DNA from: Salinivibrio sp. ES.052
Lineage (GTDB): Bacteria > Pseudomonadota > Gammaproteobacteria > Enterobacterales > Vibrionaceae
NCBI RefSeq assembly: GCF_900141775.1
Contig: NZ_FSRI01000002.1
Span: 522,001 to 586,000, forward strand
Direction of reading: 5' to 3'
Length of the DNA stretch: 64,000 nt
How positions within the stretch are numbered: position 1 is the first letter of the stretch; each line of letters starts with the position of its first letter. Positions 1-9,269 of this stretch are shown piece after piece. The notes beneath the pieces were generated by a model that was given only the letters and a program-made list of their open reading frames with translations, was not told the origin of the DNA and did not search any database. A program made the position numbers and the translations under genes.

Positions 1-1343
1 CCTGTTTCGGCACAAATCTTACCGACAATATCGCCTTCATGATGGCCAATAAAGGGATTGAGATAAGTGATAATGCCAATCGAGTTAAGCACGTAATGTT
101 CGCACACCTCTTGGTTAACGGTGATTCCGCTTACGCACTTCTCACCCAAGTTACGGCAGCCATTCGCCAGAATGGAGATAGACTCAAACAGCGCCTGCCC
201 AATCACTGGCTCCATCACGTTAAGCTGAAGTTGGCCAGCTTCGGCGGCAAAGGTAATGGTGGTGTCATTCCCCATTACCCGATAGCAAACCTGATTGACC
301 ACTTCAGGGATCACCGGGTTGACCTTGGCAGGCATGATGGATGAACCGGCCTGCATTTCGGGCAAGTTAATTTCATTGAGCCCCGCACGCGGGCCAGAGG
401 AGAGTAGACGGAGGTCGTTACAGATCTTCGACAGTTTTACCGCAAGGCGTTTGAGCGCGCCATGCACCATCACATAGGACCCACAGTCTGACGTGGCTTC
501 AATCAAATCTTCTGCCGGGATACAGGGTAGGCCGGTGATTTCAGCCAGGCGTTTTACGGCGAGCTGCTGGTAACCTTCTGCGGCGTTCAACTTGGTGCCA
601 ATCGCGGTAGCGCCTAAATTGACTTCCAACAACAAAGCTGCCGTGTATTTGATGTTTTTGATCTCTTCACGTAACAGCACAGAGAACGCTTTGAACTCTT
701 GCCCAACCGTCATCGGCACCGCATCTTGCAGCTGGGTGCGGCCCATTTTGATCACGTGTGCGTACGTGTCGGCTTTGACATCGAATTCTTTTTGTAAGTA
801 ATCAATCGCATCCATCAGTTTGAGAATGCTGTTGTAAACGGCAATTCGAAAGCCGGTGGGATACGCACAGTTAGTCGATTGGCTCTTATTGACGTGATCG
901 TTAGGATTTATCACATCATAATCGCCTTTCTCGTGACCCATTAGCTCAAGGGCGAGGTTAGCAATCACTTCGTTAGCGTTCATATTGACCGAGGTGCCCG
1001 CGCCGCCTTGGAATACGTCTGAGGGGAACTGATCCATACATTTACCGGTTTCCAGCATCTGGTCACAGGCTTTGATAATGTAATCGCCGACGTCGGCTGG
1101 GATCACGCCAAGCTCTTTGTTGGCCATCGCGGCGGCTTTTTTGGTGTAAACCATGCCGCGGACGAAGTCTGGAATATCAGAAATACGGGTACTTGAGATG
1201 GTAAAGTTTTCGACCGCACGTAGGGTATGGATACCGTAGTAGGCATCGGCAGGTACCGCGCGTTGACCGAGTAAATCTTCTTCTAAGCGGGTTGCGGTGG
1301 TTAGGGTTGGGGTTTCATTGGGTGTTATAATCGTCTGAGACAT
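1..1343 (-). CDS. aspA: Aspartate ammonia-lyase (aspartase), C-terminus cut by the window edge
   Basis: AspA reversibly deaminates L-aspartate to fumarate and ammonia in the cytoplasm. The reverse complement reads from an ATG at 1343 without a stop to base 1, giving 447 codons; the family is about 480 residues, so roughly 30 C-terminal residues lie outside. The fumarase/aspartase signature [11 protein letters not shown] starts at residue 333 and contains the catalytic-loop serine. The N-terminal part ([20 protein letters not shown]) is typical of AspA rather than of FumC or ArgH. The N-terminus is about 13 residues longer than the E. coli protein as I recall it. A TATAAT-like hexamer lies at 1366-1371 on the minus strand. 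It sits next to divergent fxsA, as in E. coli. Fumarate made here could feed the fumarate reductase at 21-24 kb (inference). Confidence 0.96.
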   Translation of the reverse strand, partial: MSQTIITPNETPTLTTATRLEEDLLGQRAVPADAYYGIHTLRAVENFTISSTRISDIPDFVRGMVYTKKAAAMANKELGVIPADVGDYIIKACDQMLETGKCMDQFPSDVFQGGAGTSVNMNANEVIANLALELMGHEKGDYDVINPNDHVNKSQSTNCAYPTGFRIAVYNSILKLMDAIDYLQKEFDVKADTYAHVIKMGRTQLQDAVPMTVGQEFKAFSVLLREEIKNIKYTAALLLEVNLGATAIGTKLNAAEGYQQLAVKRLAEITGLPCIPAEDLIEATSDCGSYVMVHGALKRLAVKLSKICNDLRLLSSGPRAGLNEINLPEMQAGSSIMPAKVNPVIPEVVNQVCYRVMGNDTTITFAAEAGQLQLNVMEPVIGQALFESISILANGCRNLGEKCVSGITVNQEVCEHYVLNSIGIITYLNPFIGHHEGDIVGKICAET

Positions 1344-1637
1344 GCGTTGGCCTTAACATCAAGTTATTATAATGATTAAAACGTAGCCACAAATTTTGCT
1401 GTAGAATCCATTCCTCAGAGATTTTGGCTGGATGTATTATCTCTTACATCCTTTCAGCCGCTATTACAGCATATGATGCGGTGAAAAGGGCTGACTCCGG
1501 TCACAGCTGCAACATAGCGCACAGACAAAATGCGCTTTCTTGCGCGTGGATTCAAGCACTAAATCTGGTTTCGTTATTCGGCTTTTGGCTGATTTTGATG
1601 TTAGGATGAAAAGTCCATTTCCAGCGCGAGGTGAATC

Positions 1638-2153
1638 GTGTTTCCAATCTTATTGCTGCTATTTATTCTGGTCCCAGTGATTGAAATCGGCCTGTTTATT
1701 CAGGTAGGTGATTGGTTGGGATTGTGGCCAACACTGGCGCTGGTTTTGATCACCGCATTTGTTGGTGCCTCCTTGGTGCGTAGTCAAGGGCTGATGACCC
1801 TGGCTTCGGTGCAAGACAGGCTTAATCGTGGCGAGTTACCTGCCCAGCAAATTCTTGAAGGCGTGATGCTGGCGGTATCAGGCGTCCTACTACTGACCCC
1901 AGGCTTTATGACCGATGCGATGGGCATGTTAGTGCTTCTACCCGGACCGCGAGCGGCATTGGCTAAACAAGTGATGAAACGAGTGACTGTTTCGCAGAGT
2001 GGATTTACTCAAGGCGGCTTTCACCAAGGTGGCACACAAGGTCCATTTGGCCCTGATCCTTTCCGCCGTGACTCGCATGATGACAATGGCAGCACCTTTG
2101 AGGGGGAGTACGAGCGCAAAGATGAGGACGATGATGATCACCGTCTGCGCTAG
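1638..2153 (+). CDS. fxsA: FxsA family inner-membrane protein
   Basis: FxsA is a small cytoplasmic-membrane protein; in E. coli, overproduction relieves F-plasmid exclusion of phage T7, and its normal role is unclear. The 171-residue product begins MFPILLLLFILVPVIEIGLF and has hydrophobic segments at about 3-23, 28-50 and 75-100. A glycine/phenylalanine-rich stretch and a strongly acidic tail ending EDDDDHRLR follow. The start is a GTG preceded by GAGGTG five bases upstream. It lies between aspA and, after the insertion at 2.2-9.0 kb, groESL, which is the E. coli order. It converges on aacS, with a shared terminator between them. Confidence 0.93.
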   Translation: MFPILLLLFILVPVIEIGLFIQVGDWLGLWPTLALVLITAFVGASLVRSQGLMTLASVQDRLNRGELPAQQILEGVMLAVSGVLLLTPGFMTDAMGMLVLLPGPRAALAKQVMKRVTVSQSGFTQGGFHQGGTQGPFGPDPFRRDSHDDNGSTFEGEYERKDEDDDDHRLR

Positions 2154-2175
2154 GCGATTCACGGGTAAATCCATC

Positions 2176-2205
2176 AAAAAGGCCGCATGATGATGCGGCC
2201 TTTTT
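2176..2205. terminator. Bidirectional intrinsic terminator between fxsA and aacS
   Basis: The hairpin GGCCGCAT-gatg-ATGCGGCC occupies 2181-2200. It is flanked by a run of A on the left and T on the right, so it can end transcription of fxsA (+) and of the convergent aacS operon (-). Confidence 0.9.
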
Positions 2206-2221
2206 CGATCATGGCGTCAGC

Positions 2222-4180
2222 TTACTCGGTGAGCTCGGGGCGCTGACGGTATTGGTCGAGTGATGCTGGGTTATCCAGTGCGCTTAACTGTGCCACGTCT
2301 TGGCCATGGACCACATCGCGTACCGCCAACTCGGCAAGTTTCCCTGACTTGGTGCGCGGAATATCGCTCACCTCGGCAATCACAGCGGGAACATGACGCG
2401 GCGTGCACTGGGTGCGGATGGTTTTTTTGATGGTTTGCTTGAGTGGCTCATCCAGTGTCACACCGGCGGCGAGTTTGACGAATAGCACCACGCGGACATC
2501 ATTTTGCCATTGCTGACCGATGACCACCGAATCCATGATCTCGCTAAGCTGATTCACATGGCGATAGATTTCCGCCGTACCAATTCGCACCCCACCTGGG
2601 TTTAATACCGCGTCAGACCGACCATAAAACACCATGCCACCTTGTGCGGTCAGGCGCACATAGTCACCATGAAACCAGATATCATCAATCTTGTTCCAAT
2701 AGGCATTGTGATAGCGACTGCCATCGGTATCGTGCCAAAAGCCAACCGGTTGGTTGGGGAAGCTATTACAACACACCAGCTCCCCTTTCTGCTCCTCGAC
2801 CGCTTGGCCTTGGGCGTTAAACACTTGTACATCGAGCGCCAAGCCCCGCTTTTGGCTTTCGCCGCGATAAACCGGTGACAGCGGGCTACCAAGAACAAAA
2901 CAGCCACAAATGTCGGTGCCGCCCGCAATGGAGCTTAACTGCAGATCGGACTTTATCTTTTGATACACATAATCAAACTGCTCGGGCGCAAGTACCGAGC
3001 CGGTCGAACATAGGACACGTAACGACGCCAGCGAGTAATCATCTTTTGGCGCCACACCTTGTTTTTCCAATGCCTCTAAGTATTTCGCCGCCGTGCCAAA
3101 AAGGGTGAGCTGGTGCCGCTCGGCCAGTCGCCAAAGTACCCCTGCATCGGGATAAAACGGCGAGCCATCATAAAGCACCAAGGTCGCGCCACTTGCTAAA
3201 GCGCTGACTTGCCAATTCCACATCATCCAGCCGCAGGTGGTGAAATAGAAAAAGCGATCGCCGGGGCGCACATCCGAATGGAGCTGATGCTCTTTTAAAT
3301 GATTGAGCAATATCCCCCCCACCGAATGAATAATGCATTTGGGCTTACCCGTGGTGCCGGATGAGTAAAGCACAAAGAGTGGGGCATTGAACGCCACGCG
3401 GGTAAAGCGAAGCGGCGGCGCGTCGTTGGCTAATAAATCTTGCCAATTATCCATGCCAGCAGGTAAGGAAGATCGATCGCCATCAAAGGGGATCACCACT
3501 AAGCGCTCAATGGCCGGCACCTTATCCACTACCTGCTGCGCTTTACTCAGGCAGTCATAGGTTTTGCCGTTGTAGTGATAATGATCGGTGGTAAACAGCA
3601 CTTTGGGCTCGGTTTGACCAAAGCGGTCTAACACACTGTCGACGCCAAAGTCCGGTGAAGTTGAGGTCCAAATCGCGCCCAGTGCCGCGGTGGCAAGCAT
3701 CGCAATCACGGTTTCAGGCAGGTTGGGTAAATAGCCGGCAACCACATCGCCTGGTTGAACGCCTTGCGTATCTAGGTAGTGACGGATGGCCGCCACCTGA
3801 TCGACGAGCTCACGCCAAGTGAGGGTGCGTGCTACCTCATGCTCACCGCTAAAAATCATCGCCGGTTGGTCGGCATACTGCTCTGCGTGCTTGAGCAGGT
3901 TTTCGGCATAGTTCAGACGTGCGGTGGGAAACCACTGGCTATCCCGATTAGGGTGCTCGGGGTCGATATCGCACACTCTCTCGCCCGGATCGCCGATCAC
4001 GCCAGCAAATTGCCATAACTGTTGCCAAAAATCGCCGCTTTGGCGTACTGACCATGCATAAAGATCGTCATAGCCATTCAGCTGGGTGTCGTGATCTTGA
4101 TTCACGGCACGGATAAACGCGGCGAGTAAGGTGTGGGTTTGACGTTCCTTATCCGGCGCCCACAACAATCCGTCTTTCAT
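2222..4180 (-). CDS. aacS: Acetoacetyl-CoA synthetase (acetoacetate--CoA ligase)
   Basis: This ATP-dependent ligase converts acetoacetate and CoA to acetoacetyl-CoA with release of AMP and PPi. At 652 residues it matches the family length. The adenylate-forming signature [15 protein letters not shown] lies at about residues 270-285. The N-terminal region is the acetyl-CoA-synthetase-like cap ([10 protein letters not shown] near residue 90), and the C-terminal lysine motif [16 protein letters not shown] lies near residue 615. It is the last gene of a four-gene minus-strand run, nine bases after maiA. The step before it, fumarylacetoacetate hydrolysis, releases acetoacetate, so the position explains the substrate: the operon carries tyrosine-derived carbon through to acetoacetyl-CoA. 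Confidence 0.93.
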   Translation of the reverse strand: MKDGLLWAPDKERQTHTLLAAFIRAVNQDHDTQLNGYDDLYAWSVRQSGDFWQQLWQFAGVIGDPGERVCDIDPEHPNRDSQWFPTARLNYAENLLKHAEQYADQPAMIFSGEHEVARTLTWRELVDQVAAIRHYLDTQGVQPGDVVAGYLPNLPETVIAMLATAALGAIWTSTSPDFGVDSVLDRFGQTEPKVLFTTDHYHYNGKTYDCLSKAQQVVDKVPAIERLVVIPFDGDRSSLPAGMDNWQDLLANDAPPLRFTRVAFNAPLFVLYSSGTTGKPKCIIHSVGGILLNHLKEHQLHSDVRPGDRFFYFTTCGWMMWNWQVSALASGATLVLYDGSPFYPDAGVLWRLAERHQLTLFGTAAKYLEALEKQGVAPKDDYSLASLRVLCSTGSVLAPEQFDYVYQKIKSDLQLSSIAGGTDICGCFVLGSPLSPVYRGESQKRGLALDVQVFNAQGQAVEEQKGELVCCNSFPNQPVGFWHDTDGSRYHNAYWNKIDDIWFHGDYVRLTAQGGMVFYGRSDAVLNPGGVRIGTAEIYRHVNQLSEIMDSVVIGQQWQNDVRVVLFVKLAAGVTLDEPLKQTIKKTIRTQCTPRHVPAVIAEVSDIPRTKSGKLAELAVRDVVHGQDVAQLSALDNPASLDQYRQRPELTE

Positions 4181-4189
4181 GTCCTCTCC

Positions 4190-4810
4190 TTAGCTCTTAT
4201 CAGGGTGTGCCTGTATAAATGCATCCAGCGTTTGGCATTGTGATTCAATGCGCGTCAGGGTTGGGTAGGCCGTTAAATCAAACGCAAATCGGCGTGCATT
4301 AAATAGCTGCGCGACCAAACAAATATCGGCCAAATTGGGCGCTTCTCCGCCAATAAAGGGGCTGTCTAATCCTTGTAATTTGGCTTCCAAGCCATCGAAC
4401 CCTTGTTTTAGCCAATGGTGATACCAAGTGATTTTATCGTCATCACTGTGGCCAAAGGGGCCGGTTAAGTATTGCAGAACCCGCAAGTTATTGAGTGGAT
4501 GCACATCACAGGCAATGTCGAGCGCCAGTGATCGACACTGGGCTTTTTGCACTGGATCACTGGGGAGCAGTTTGACCTGTGGGTAGCGCTCGTCGAGGTA
4601 TTCGATAATGGCGAGCGATTGACTCAAGGTGACATCGCCATCGACCAAGGTAGGCACTAAACCGGCGGGGTTGAGCGAGCGATAGGCGTCGCTGTGCTGG
4701 TGTTTATCCAGCAGGGATACGGTTTCTCGTTGGTAGGTGAGGCCTTTAAGGCCAAGGGCGATGCGGACGCGGTAGGCCGCGGTCGACTTACTGTAATCAT
4801 AAAGCAGCAT
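4190..4810 (-). CDS. maiA: Maleylacetoacetate isomerase (zeta-class GST)
   Basis: MaiA isomerises 4-maleylacetoacetate to 4-fumarylacetoacetate using glutathione. The 206-residue protein has the thioredoxin-like N-terminal domain of zeta-class glutathione transferases, with LYDYSKSTAAYRVRIALGLK at residues 3-22, where the family usually has an SSCSWRVRIAL-type active-site serine motif. The NPAGLVPTLVDGD segment (about 47-59) and QSLAIIEYLDERYP (about 64-77) are the glutathione-binding segments. A helical C-terminal domain follows. It lies 60 bases after fahA and nine bases before aacS in the homogentisate operon. The serine motif deviates (STAAYRVR), but the position makes the assignment secure. 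Confidence 0.94.
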   Translation of the reverse strand: MLLYDYSKSTAAYRVRIALGLKGLTYQRETVSLLDKHQHSDAYRSLNPAGLVPTLVDGDVTLSQSLAIIEYLDERYPQVKLLPSDPVQKAQCRSLALDIACDVHPLNNLRVLQYLTGPFGHSDDDKITWYHHWLKQGFDGLEAKLQGLDSPFIGGEAPNLADICLVAQLFNARRFAFDLTAYPTLTRIESQCQTLDAFIQAHPDKS

Positions 4811-4870
4811 ACAAGCTCCTAGACGGCGTCAACGTCAAGCGCGCCCAGAGGCACCAGGCGCGCATCAAGG

Positions 4871-5857
4871 TTACTCCGGGATGTAACGGGTCACGGTTTG
4901 CTCTATGGCACCGAAAATAGATGCCTCTTGGCTGTCGCGCATATCGATGGTGACGCTATCGCCAAAGGTCATAAAGGGCGTTGTTGGCTCACCTTTGTCG
5001 ATGATTTCCAGCATCCGTTTTTCAGCTAGGCAGCATGAGCCTTTACTGCGATCGGTGTTGGATACCGTGCCTGAGCCAATAATGGTGCCAGCACTGACAT
5101 GGCGGCTTTTCGCCACATGCGCGACCAGCTCGGCAAAATCAAAGGTCATATCCACACCGGCGTCGGGCGAACCGAACCATTCGCCGTTGAGGGTGACATG
5201 CATCGGTAAGTGGACTTTATGATCGCACCAGTGATCGCCCAGCTCATCTGGGGTAACCGCCACTGGTGAAAATGCAGAAGCCGGCTTGGATTGGAAAAAG
5301 CCGAACCCTTTGGCAAGCTCGCCGGGGATCAGGTTGCGCAGTGAAACGTCGTTGACCAGCATCAGCAGTTTAATGTGTTGGCCCGCTTTGTCAGCACTAA
5401 GGTGCATGGGCACATCATCGGTGACGACGGCAAGCTCGGCTTCAAAGTCACAGCCCCACGCATCATCGACTAATTCAATCTCGTCACGTGGGCCGAGAAA
5501 GCCATCAGACATGCCTTGATACATCAGTGGGTCGGTCCAAAAACTCTCAGGCATTTGTGCGCCACGTGCTTTGCGCACCAGTTCAACGTGGTTAACGTAG
5601 GCGCTACCATCCGCCCACTGATAGGCGCGAGGCAGTGGTGAGTCGCAGACACTTGGGTCAAAGGCAAAGGACTCACTGACTTGGTTGTCATTGAGCGCGT
5701 CGTAGCGCTGAGTCAGTTTGGGCGCAAGTGTGGCCCAATTATCGAGTGCCGCTTGTAGTGTGGGCGCAATATCGTCGGCGTGGACGGCGCGAGTAAGGTC
5801 ACGAGAGACCAAAATCAATTTGCCATCACGTCCGTGTTTGAGTGAAGCCAGTTTCAT
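4871..5857 (-). CDS. fahA: Fumarylacetoacetase family hydrolase
   Basis: FahA hydrolyses 4-fumarylacetoacetate to fumarate and acetoacetate, the last step of homogentisate degradation. The product is 328 residues, the shorter bacterial form of the FAH fold (mammalian FAH is about 420). Family features include FEAELAVVTDDVP around residue 140, supplying acidic metal ligands, the RNLIPGELAKGFGFFQSKP stretch, and GTVSNTDRSKGSCCLAEKRM in the C-terminal third. It follows hmgA by 14 bases and precedes maiA by 60. The order hmgA-fahA-maiA differs from the chemical order, which is common. Confidence 0.93.
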   Translation of the reverse strand: MKLASLKHGRDGKLILVSRDLTRAVHADDIAPTLQAALDNWATLAPKLTQRYDALNDNQVSESFAFDPSVCDSPLPRAYQWADGSAYVNHVELVRKARGAQMPESFWTDPLMYQGMSDGFLGPRDEIELVDDAWGCDFEAELAVVTDDVPMHLSADKAGQHIKLLMLVNDVSLRNLIPGELAKGFGFFQSKPASAFSPVAVTPDELGDHWCDHKVHLPMHVTLNGEWFGSPDAGVDMTFDFAELVAHVAKSRHVSAGTIIGSGTVSNTDRSKGSCCLAEKRMLEIIDKGEPTTPFMTFGDSVTIDMRDSQEASIFGAIEQTVTRYIPE

Positions 5858-5871
5858 TGCTTTCTCCTTCG

Positions 5872-7011
5872 CTATTCTGCGTCACTTGGCGTGCGCCAAG
5901 AGTAAACATAATCGGTCAGTTCGGTGGCTTTCGCCGCGTCTCCCATATCAAGTGGCATGCGGGTATCTATCATCACCGCCACTTCATCGGTCTCTTTTTT
6001 CTGATGCTTTTTGCCCGCGGCAAAGGCTTTTGGGTGAGGACCATGTGGGAAGCCACAAGGGTGTAAGGTCACCATACCGGCATCAATATTATCGCGGCTG
6101 AAAAAGTCACCTTGGTGATAGAAAAGCACTTCATCATAGTCATCGTTATTGTGGTAGAAAGGCACCTTCAGTGCGCCAGGATCGGACTCGATCGGGCGGG
6201 GGACAAAGGTACAAATCACAAAACCTTGCGCGACAAAGGTGGTGTGCGCCGATGGCGGCAAGTGATAACGATGGCTCATTAACGGGCGGATATCTCGCCA
6301 GTTGAGTCGGAACACGGTGAGGTTACCCTTCCAGCCCACCGCATCGAGTGGGTTATAAGGATAAGTGACACGGTTAAGCTGCTGGCGCGATTTGATCATC
6401 ACCTGCCAGCTTTCGCTGTCGGATTGCTGGGCCTTAAAGCTATCGTCAATGCGTGCATGTTCTAACACTGCGGGGTCAAACACCGCATGTTCGCCGACAA
6501 TGCCTCGTTCGGCGCTCATGTAGGAGCCGTGTGTCGCTTCAATCATCAACAAGGTGGTGGCCTCATCCGGCACCAGTCGCCAGCTGGTGGCGCGAGGAAT
6601 GATCAAATAATCGCCTTTGCTGTAGCGCAAGTGGCCATAATCGCAATACAGCGAGCCTTCGCCCTGATGGACAAACAAGCAATCGTCGCCATCGCTGTTG
6701 CGCACCAGATAAGACATGGCGGTATCGGTGCGCCATAAGCGAACCTGAACGTTGGCATTGGATAACAGCACCGGTGCATCCATTGGCGACGTGCCTTGGG
6801 TTTCAACTCGGTTGGTGTCAAAAGCATGCGGTCGCAATGGCCCTTCCCACTCGCTCCAGCCCGTCGGGGGATGGCGGTGATACATATGACTGGCCGGGCC
6901 AAAAAAGCCTTCTTTGCCACACTCGCGCTCGTAGGTTCCCTCGGGAAAGTCGCAGTGGGCTTGACGAGAGGCATCCCCTTCACGAATGGGGAATGAAAAC
7001 CACTTTCGCAT
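5872..7011 (-). CDS. hmgA: Homogentisate 1,2-dioxygenase
   Basis: This non-haem Fe(II) dioxygenase cleaves the ring of homogentisate to 4-maleylacetoacetate. I start it at the ATG at 7011 (MRKWFSFPIREGDASRQAHC), which has AAGGAG six bases upstream, rather than at the longer in-frame possibility at 7056. That gives 379 residues, the compact bacterial form. Recognisable cupin segments include HQGEGSLYCDYGHLRYSKGD, SHRYHLPPSAHTTFVAQGFV, and a C-terminal FPHGPHPKAF where histidine ligands of the family lie. It is the first gene of the operon, behind a promoter with a palindromic site. The enzyme making homogentisate (hppD) is not in the window. Confidence 0.94.
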   Translation of the reverse strand: MRKWFSFPIREGDASRQAHCDFPEGTYERECGKEGFFGPASHMYHRHPPTGWSEWEGPLRPHAFDTNRVETQGTSPMDAPVLLSNANVQVRLWRTDTAMSYLVRNSDGDDCLFVHQGEGSLYCDYGHLRYSKGDYLIIPRATSWRLVPDEATTLLMIEATHGSYMSAERGIVGEHAVFDPAVLEHARIDDSFKAQQSDSESWQVMIKSRQQLNRVTYPYNPLDAVGWKGNLTVFRLNWRDIRPLMSHRYHLPPSAHTTFVAQGFVICTFVPRPIESDPGALKVPFYHNNDDYDEVLFYHQGDFFSRDNIDAGMVTLHPCGFPHGPHPKAFAAGKKHQKKETDEVAVMIDTRMPLDMGDAAKATELTDYVYSWRTPSDAE

Positions 7012-7059
7012 AACTCGCTCCTTGTGCTGGGCGGCCGAGCTCACTGGGACCGCCAAATA

Positions 7060-7089
7060 GTTTCAAAAGAAACAATCTATCTGTTTATA
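7060..7089 (-). promoter_or_regulatory. Putative hmgA promoter with palindromic operator
   Basis: On the minus strand a TATAAA -10 box lies at 7084-7089, with only a poor T-rich -35. Just downstream, at 7060-7073, is the perfect inverted repeat GTTTC-AAAA-GAAAC, placed around the expected transcript start about 50 bases before the hmgA ATG. The same pattern recurs next to the divergent marR gene. A repressor bound here would block hmgA transcription (inference). Confidence 0.6.
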
Positions 7090-7197
7090 CTAGCGATCAG
7101 AGATGAGAAAAAGCAACGTGGTGTTAACAAATATTTTACCTTGTGTGTTCAGTATTTTTGCCGCTTAAAAACCTTAAGTGTAAACAAAGCACTACCT

Positions 7198-7250
7198 TTG
7201 CATCTTATCGAAGCCTCTCGTAAAGTAGGTTATATGATTTCACTTGAAAC
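7198..7250 (+). promoter_or_regulatory. Putative marR promoter with second palindromic operator
   Basis: A -35 TTGCAT (7198-7203) and -10 TAAAGT (7221-7226) are 17 bases apart. At 7237-7250, right after the expected transcript start, lies ATTTC-ACTT-GAAAC, the same RTTTC-N4-GAAAC pattern as at 7060-7073. This arrangement suggests autoregulation by the MarR protein encoded immediately downstream. Confidence 0.55.
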
Positions 7251-7258
7251 TAATTGAT

Positions 7259-7732
7259 ATGACCCTTCCTCATTTAACGCTTGATAGCTTTTTGCCTTAT
7301 AAGCTGGTTCACACGGCGGAGTTGGTGGCCGATAGTCTTGCGGCACGTTATGAAGCAGAGTTTGGATTATCGCGTCCAGAATGGCGCGTGCTGGCCTCTT
7401 TGGGGGCACGGGATGGCGTGATGGCGAAAGATTTAGCCGCAGAAACGCGGCTGGATAAAGTAAAAGTGTCGCGCTTGCTTACCCGTTTAGAGCAGCACCA
7501 GCTGGTAGAGCGACGCGCGTGCCAAGGTGATCAGCGCGCCGCGTTAGTCCATTTGACCGACAAAGGGCGCACCCATTATCAGACCATTGTCCCCAAGGTA
7601 TTGGAGTGGGAAAAAGCCATGCTCGAGGGACTCAGTGCCGCGCAGTATCAAGCGCTTTATCAGGCGTTAGATGCGTTGCAGCACCGTGTCCATGAGCTGG
7701 ATCAGGCGGGCAATGACGCCGCGAGTGTCTGA
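7259..7732 (+). CDS. MarR family transcriptional regulator, probably of the homogentisate operon
   Basis: This is a winged-helix DNA-binding protein of the MarR type, usually a dimeric repressor released by an aromatic ligand. From the ATG at 7259 (MTLPHLTLDSFLPYKLVHTA) it has 157 residues; an in-frame TTG at 7244 is possible but less likely. No clear Shine-Dalgarno sequence is visible for either. The helix-turn-helix and wing span about residues 45-100: LSRPEWRVLASLG, MAKDLAAETRLDKVKVSRLL, and the wing RRACQGDQRAALVHLTDKG with its basic residues and aspartate. It is divergent from hmgA with paired palindromes between them, which supports local control. Its 3' end overlaps the convergent MATE gene by 31 bases. 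Confidence 0.88.
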   Translation: MTLPHLTLDSFLPYKLVHTAELVADSLAARYEAEFGLSRPEWRVLASLGARDGVMAKDLAAETRLDKVKVSRLLTRLEQHQLVERRACQGDQRAALVHLTDKGRTHYQTIVPKVLEWEKAMLEGLSAAQYQALYQALDALQHRVHELDQAGNDAASV

Positions 7733-9051
7733 CGACGCAACACTACGGCATACAGGTACGCCATAATACCGGCTAGCAGATTGGCAATCGCGATGCCCGC
7801 AAACAAGCCATGGGTGCCGTTGACCATGCCGCCCAGCCAAGCACAGGGTACCAAAAAGACAAACAAACGGACTAGGTTGCAGGCGAACGAATGCAGTGAG
7901 CGTTTCATGGCATTCAGGCCGCCCACCAACAACATCAAGGTGCCCTGTAAGCCGTAGCTAGCCGGGACGACCATCAAATAGTGGGCAATTTCTTGTTGAA
8001 CCCGCACATCGTCACTGAATACATCCGCAATCAGATCGATAAAAGGCCACAGCGACAAGTACAAGGCAAACTGGAACAAAATGGCAAAGCGCATCGCGCT
8101 AAACAGCGCTTGAAACGCCCGCTGGTGGTAATTGGCCCCAAAGTTCTGAGACATCAAGGGGGTCAATGAAGAGGTCATGGCCATCATCACAATCAGTAAA
8201 ATCGCTTCAATACGTTGGGCGGCACCGTAGGCAGCGACACTTTCCGTCCCTTGCGAAGCCAACATTATCATTAAGATCGCCGCCGCCGCTGGATTGAGCG
8301 CATTGGTCATCCCTGCGGGCATACCGATTTTTAGAATTTGGCGTACGTCGGTCATGATGTGGTGCCATTGAGGTGCGATCAATAAGTGTTCGCGCTTAAT
8401 CAAGATAGCGAGAGCGGCAAGCATGGCGCCGCCCCAGCTGACCGCACTAGCGATAGCGGCCCCTTGCACACCCAGCTCGGGAAAAGGGCCCAAGCCAAAA
8501 ATCAGTAAGGGATCGAGCGCACCATTAATCAGGCCGGAGACCATCATGATCTTTGCCGGTGTTTTTGTATCGCCCGTGGCGCGGATGGCCGCATTTCCCG
8601 CCATCGGTACCACCAGTAATGGAATAGTGAAATACCAGACCTGCATGTAATCGTGGATTAACGGCAATAAGTTATCGCTTGCCCCGAGTGCGGAGAACAC
8701 CGGATTGATGGTGGCGGCCCCTAACCAGCCGACGGCCATTACCATGAATACCGCCAAGATCAAACCGTGACTCGAGACCCGCGCGGCATCTTGATGATCG
8801 CCCTGGCCGAGTAATCGCGCGACCAAGGCAGCAATACCCACGCCTAATCCGAGCGTGATGGAGTTGACCGCAAAGGTGATGGGAAAGGTGAAGCTCACCG
8901 CAGCGAGTGCTTCCGTGCCAAGCAGTGAAATAAAGAAGGTATCCACCACATTGAACATGATGATCGCGAACAGCCCAAATACCATGGGTACGGTCATCTT
9001 ACGCAATGTGAGGTTGATCGGGGCGGATAACAGCCCGTGTTTGTCGTTCAT
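7702..9051 (-). CDS. MATE family multidrug/cation antiporter
   Basis: This is a polytopic inner-membrane exporter of the MATE family, which uses Na+ or H+ gradients to extrude cationic drugs and metabolites. The 449 residues contain about twelve hydrophobic segments in two halves. The first begins APINLTLRKMTVPMVFGLFA and continues through NVVDTFFISLLGTEALAAV. The internal pseudo-repeat begins near residue 235 (ILKIGMPAGMTNALN). The second half carries AAYGAAQRIEAILLI, a family-typical stretch. Start ATG at 9051 has only a weak ribosome-binding site. The last 31 bases overlap the 3' end of the marR gene on the other strand. The substrate cannot be told from sequence, and linkage to homogentisate metabolism is unproven. 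Confidence 0.9.
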   Translation of the reverse strand: MNDKHGLLSAPINLTLRKMTVPMVFGLFAIIMFNVVDTFFISLLGTEALAAVSFTFPITFAVNSITLGLGVGIAALVARLLGQGDHQDAARVSSHGLILAVFMVMAVGWLGAATINPVFSALGASDNLLPLIHDYMQVWYFTIPLLVVPMAGNAAIRATGDTKTPAKIMMVSGLINGALDPLLIFGLGPFPELGVQGAAIASAVSWGGAMLAALAILIKREHLLIAPQWHHIMTDVRQILKIGMPAGMTNALNPAAAAILMIMLASQGTESVAAYGAAQRIEAILLIVMMAMTSSLTPLMSQNFGANYHQRAFQALFSAMRFAILFQFALYLSLWPFIDLIADVFSDDVRVQQEIAHYLMVVPASYGLQGTLMLLVGGLNAMKRSLHSFACNLVRLFVFLVPCAWLGGMVNGTHGLFAGIAIANLLAGIMAYLYAVVLRRQTLAASLPA

Positions 9052-9148
9052 AGTCTCTGATCACTGGTTTGGGACGGGTCACCCTAGCGGATCCTCATAA
9101 AGGGAGGAAGTTGCTAGTCTAAAAAAACAAAAAAATTGCTGTAAAACC

Positions 9149-9177
9149 CTTGGGAAAGAAAAGGCCCGTCCCCACAT
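9149..9177 (+). promoter_or_regulatory. Sigma-32 (RpoH) heat-shock promoter of groESL
   Basis: The -35 element CTTGGGAA (9149-9156) and -10 element CCCCACAT (9170-9177) are separated by 13 bases. This closely fits the RpoH consensus CTTGAAA-N11-15-CCCCATnT. It lies about 90 bases before the groES start. Confidence 0.85.
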
Positions 9178-9269
9178 AGGAGGTTACATCAGGAGCCGGA
9201 CACATGTACGGCCTGTGTGCATACTTATTTCATCAAACGGAACATCATTACTAATTCAGGAGACGACCG

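Noticed and set aside
1424-1609. 61-codon frame between aspA and fxsA
   Set aside because: It has no ribosome-binding site or homology signal and probably overlaps the fxsA promoter region.
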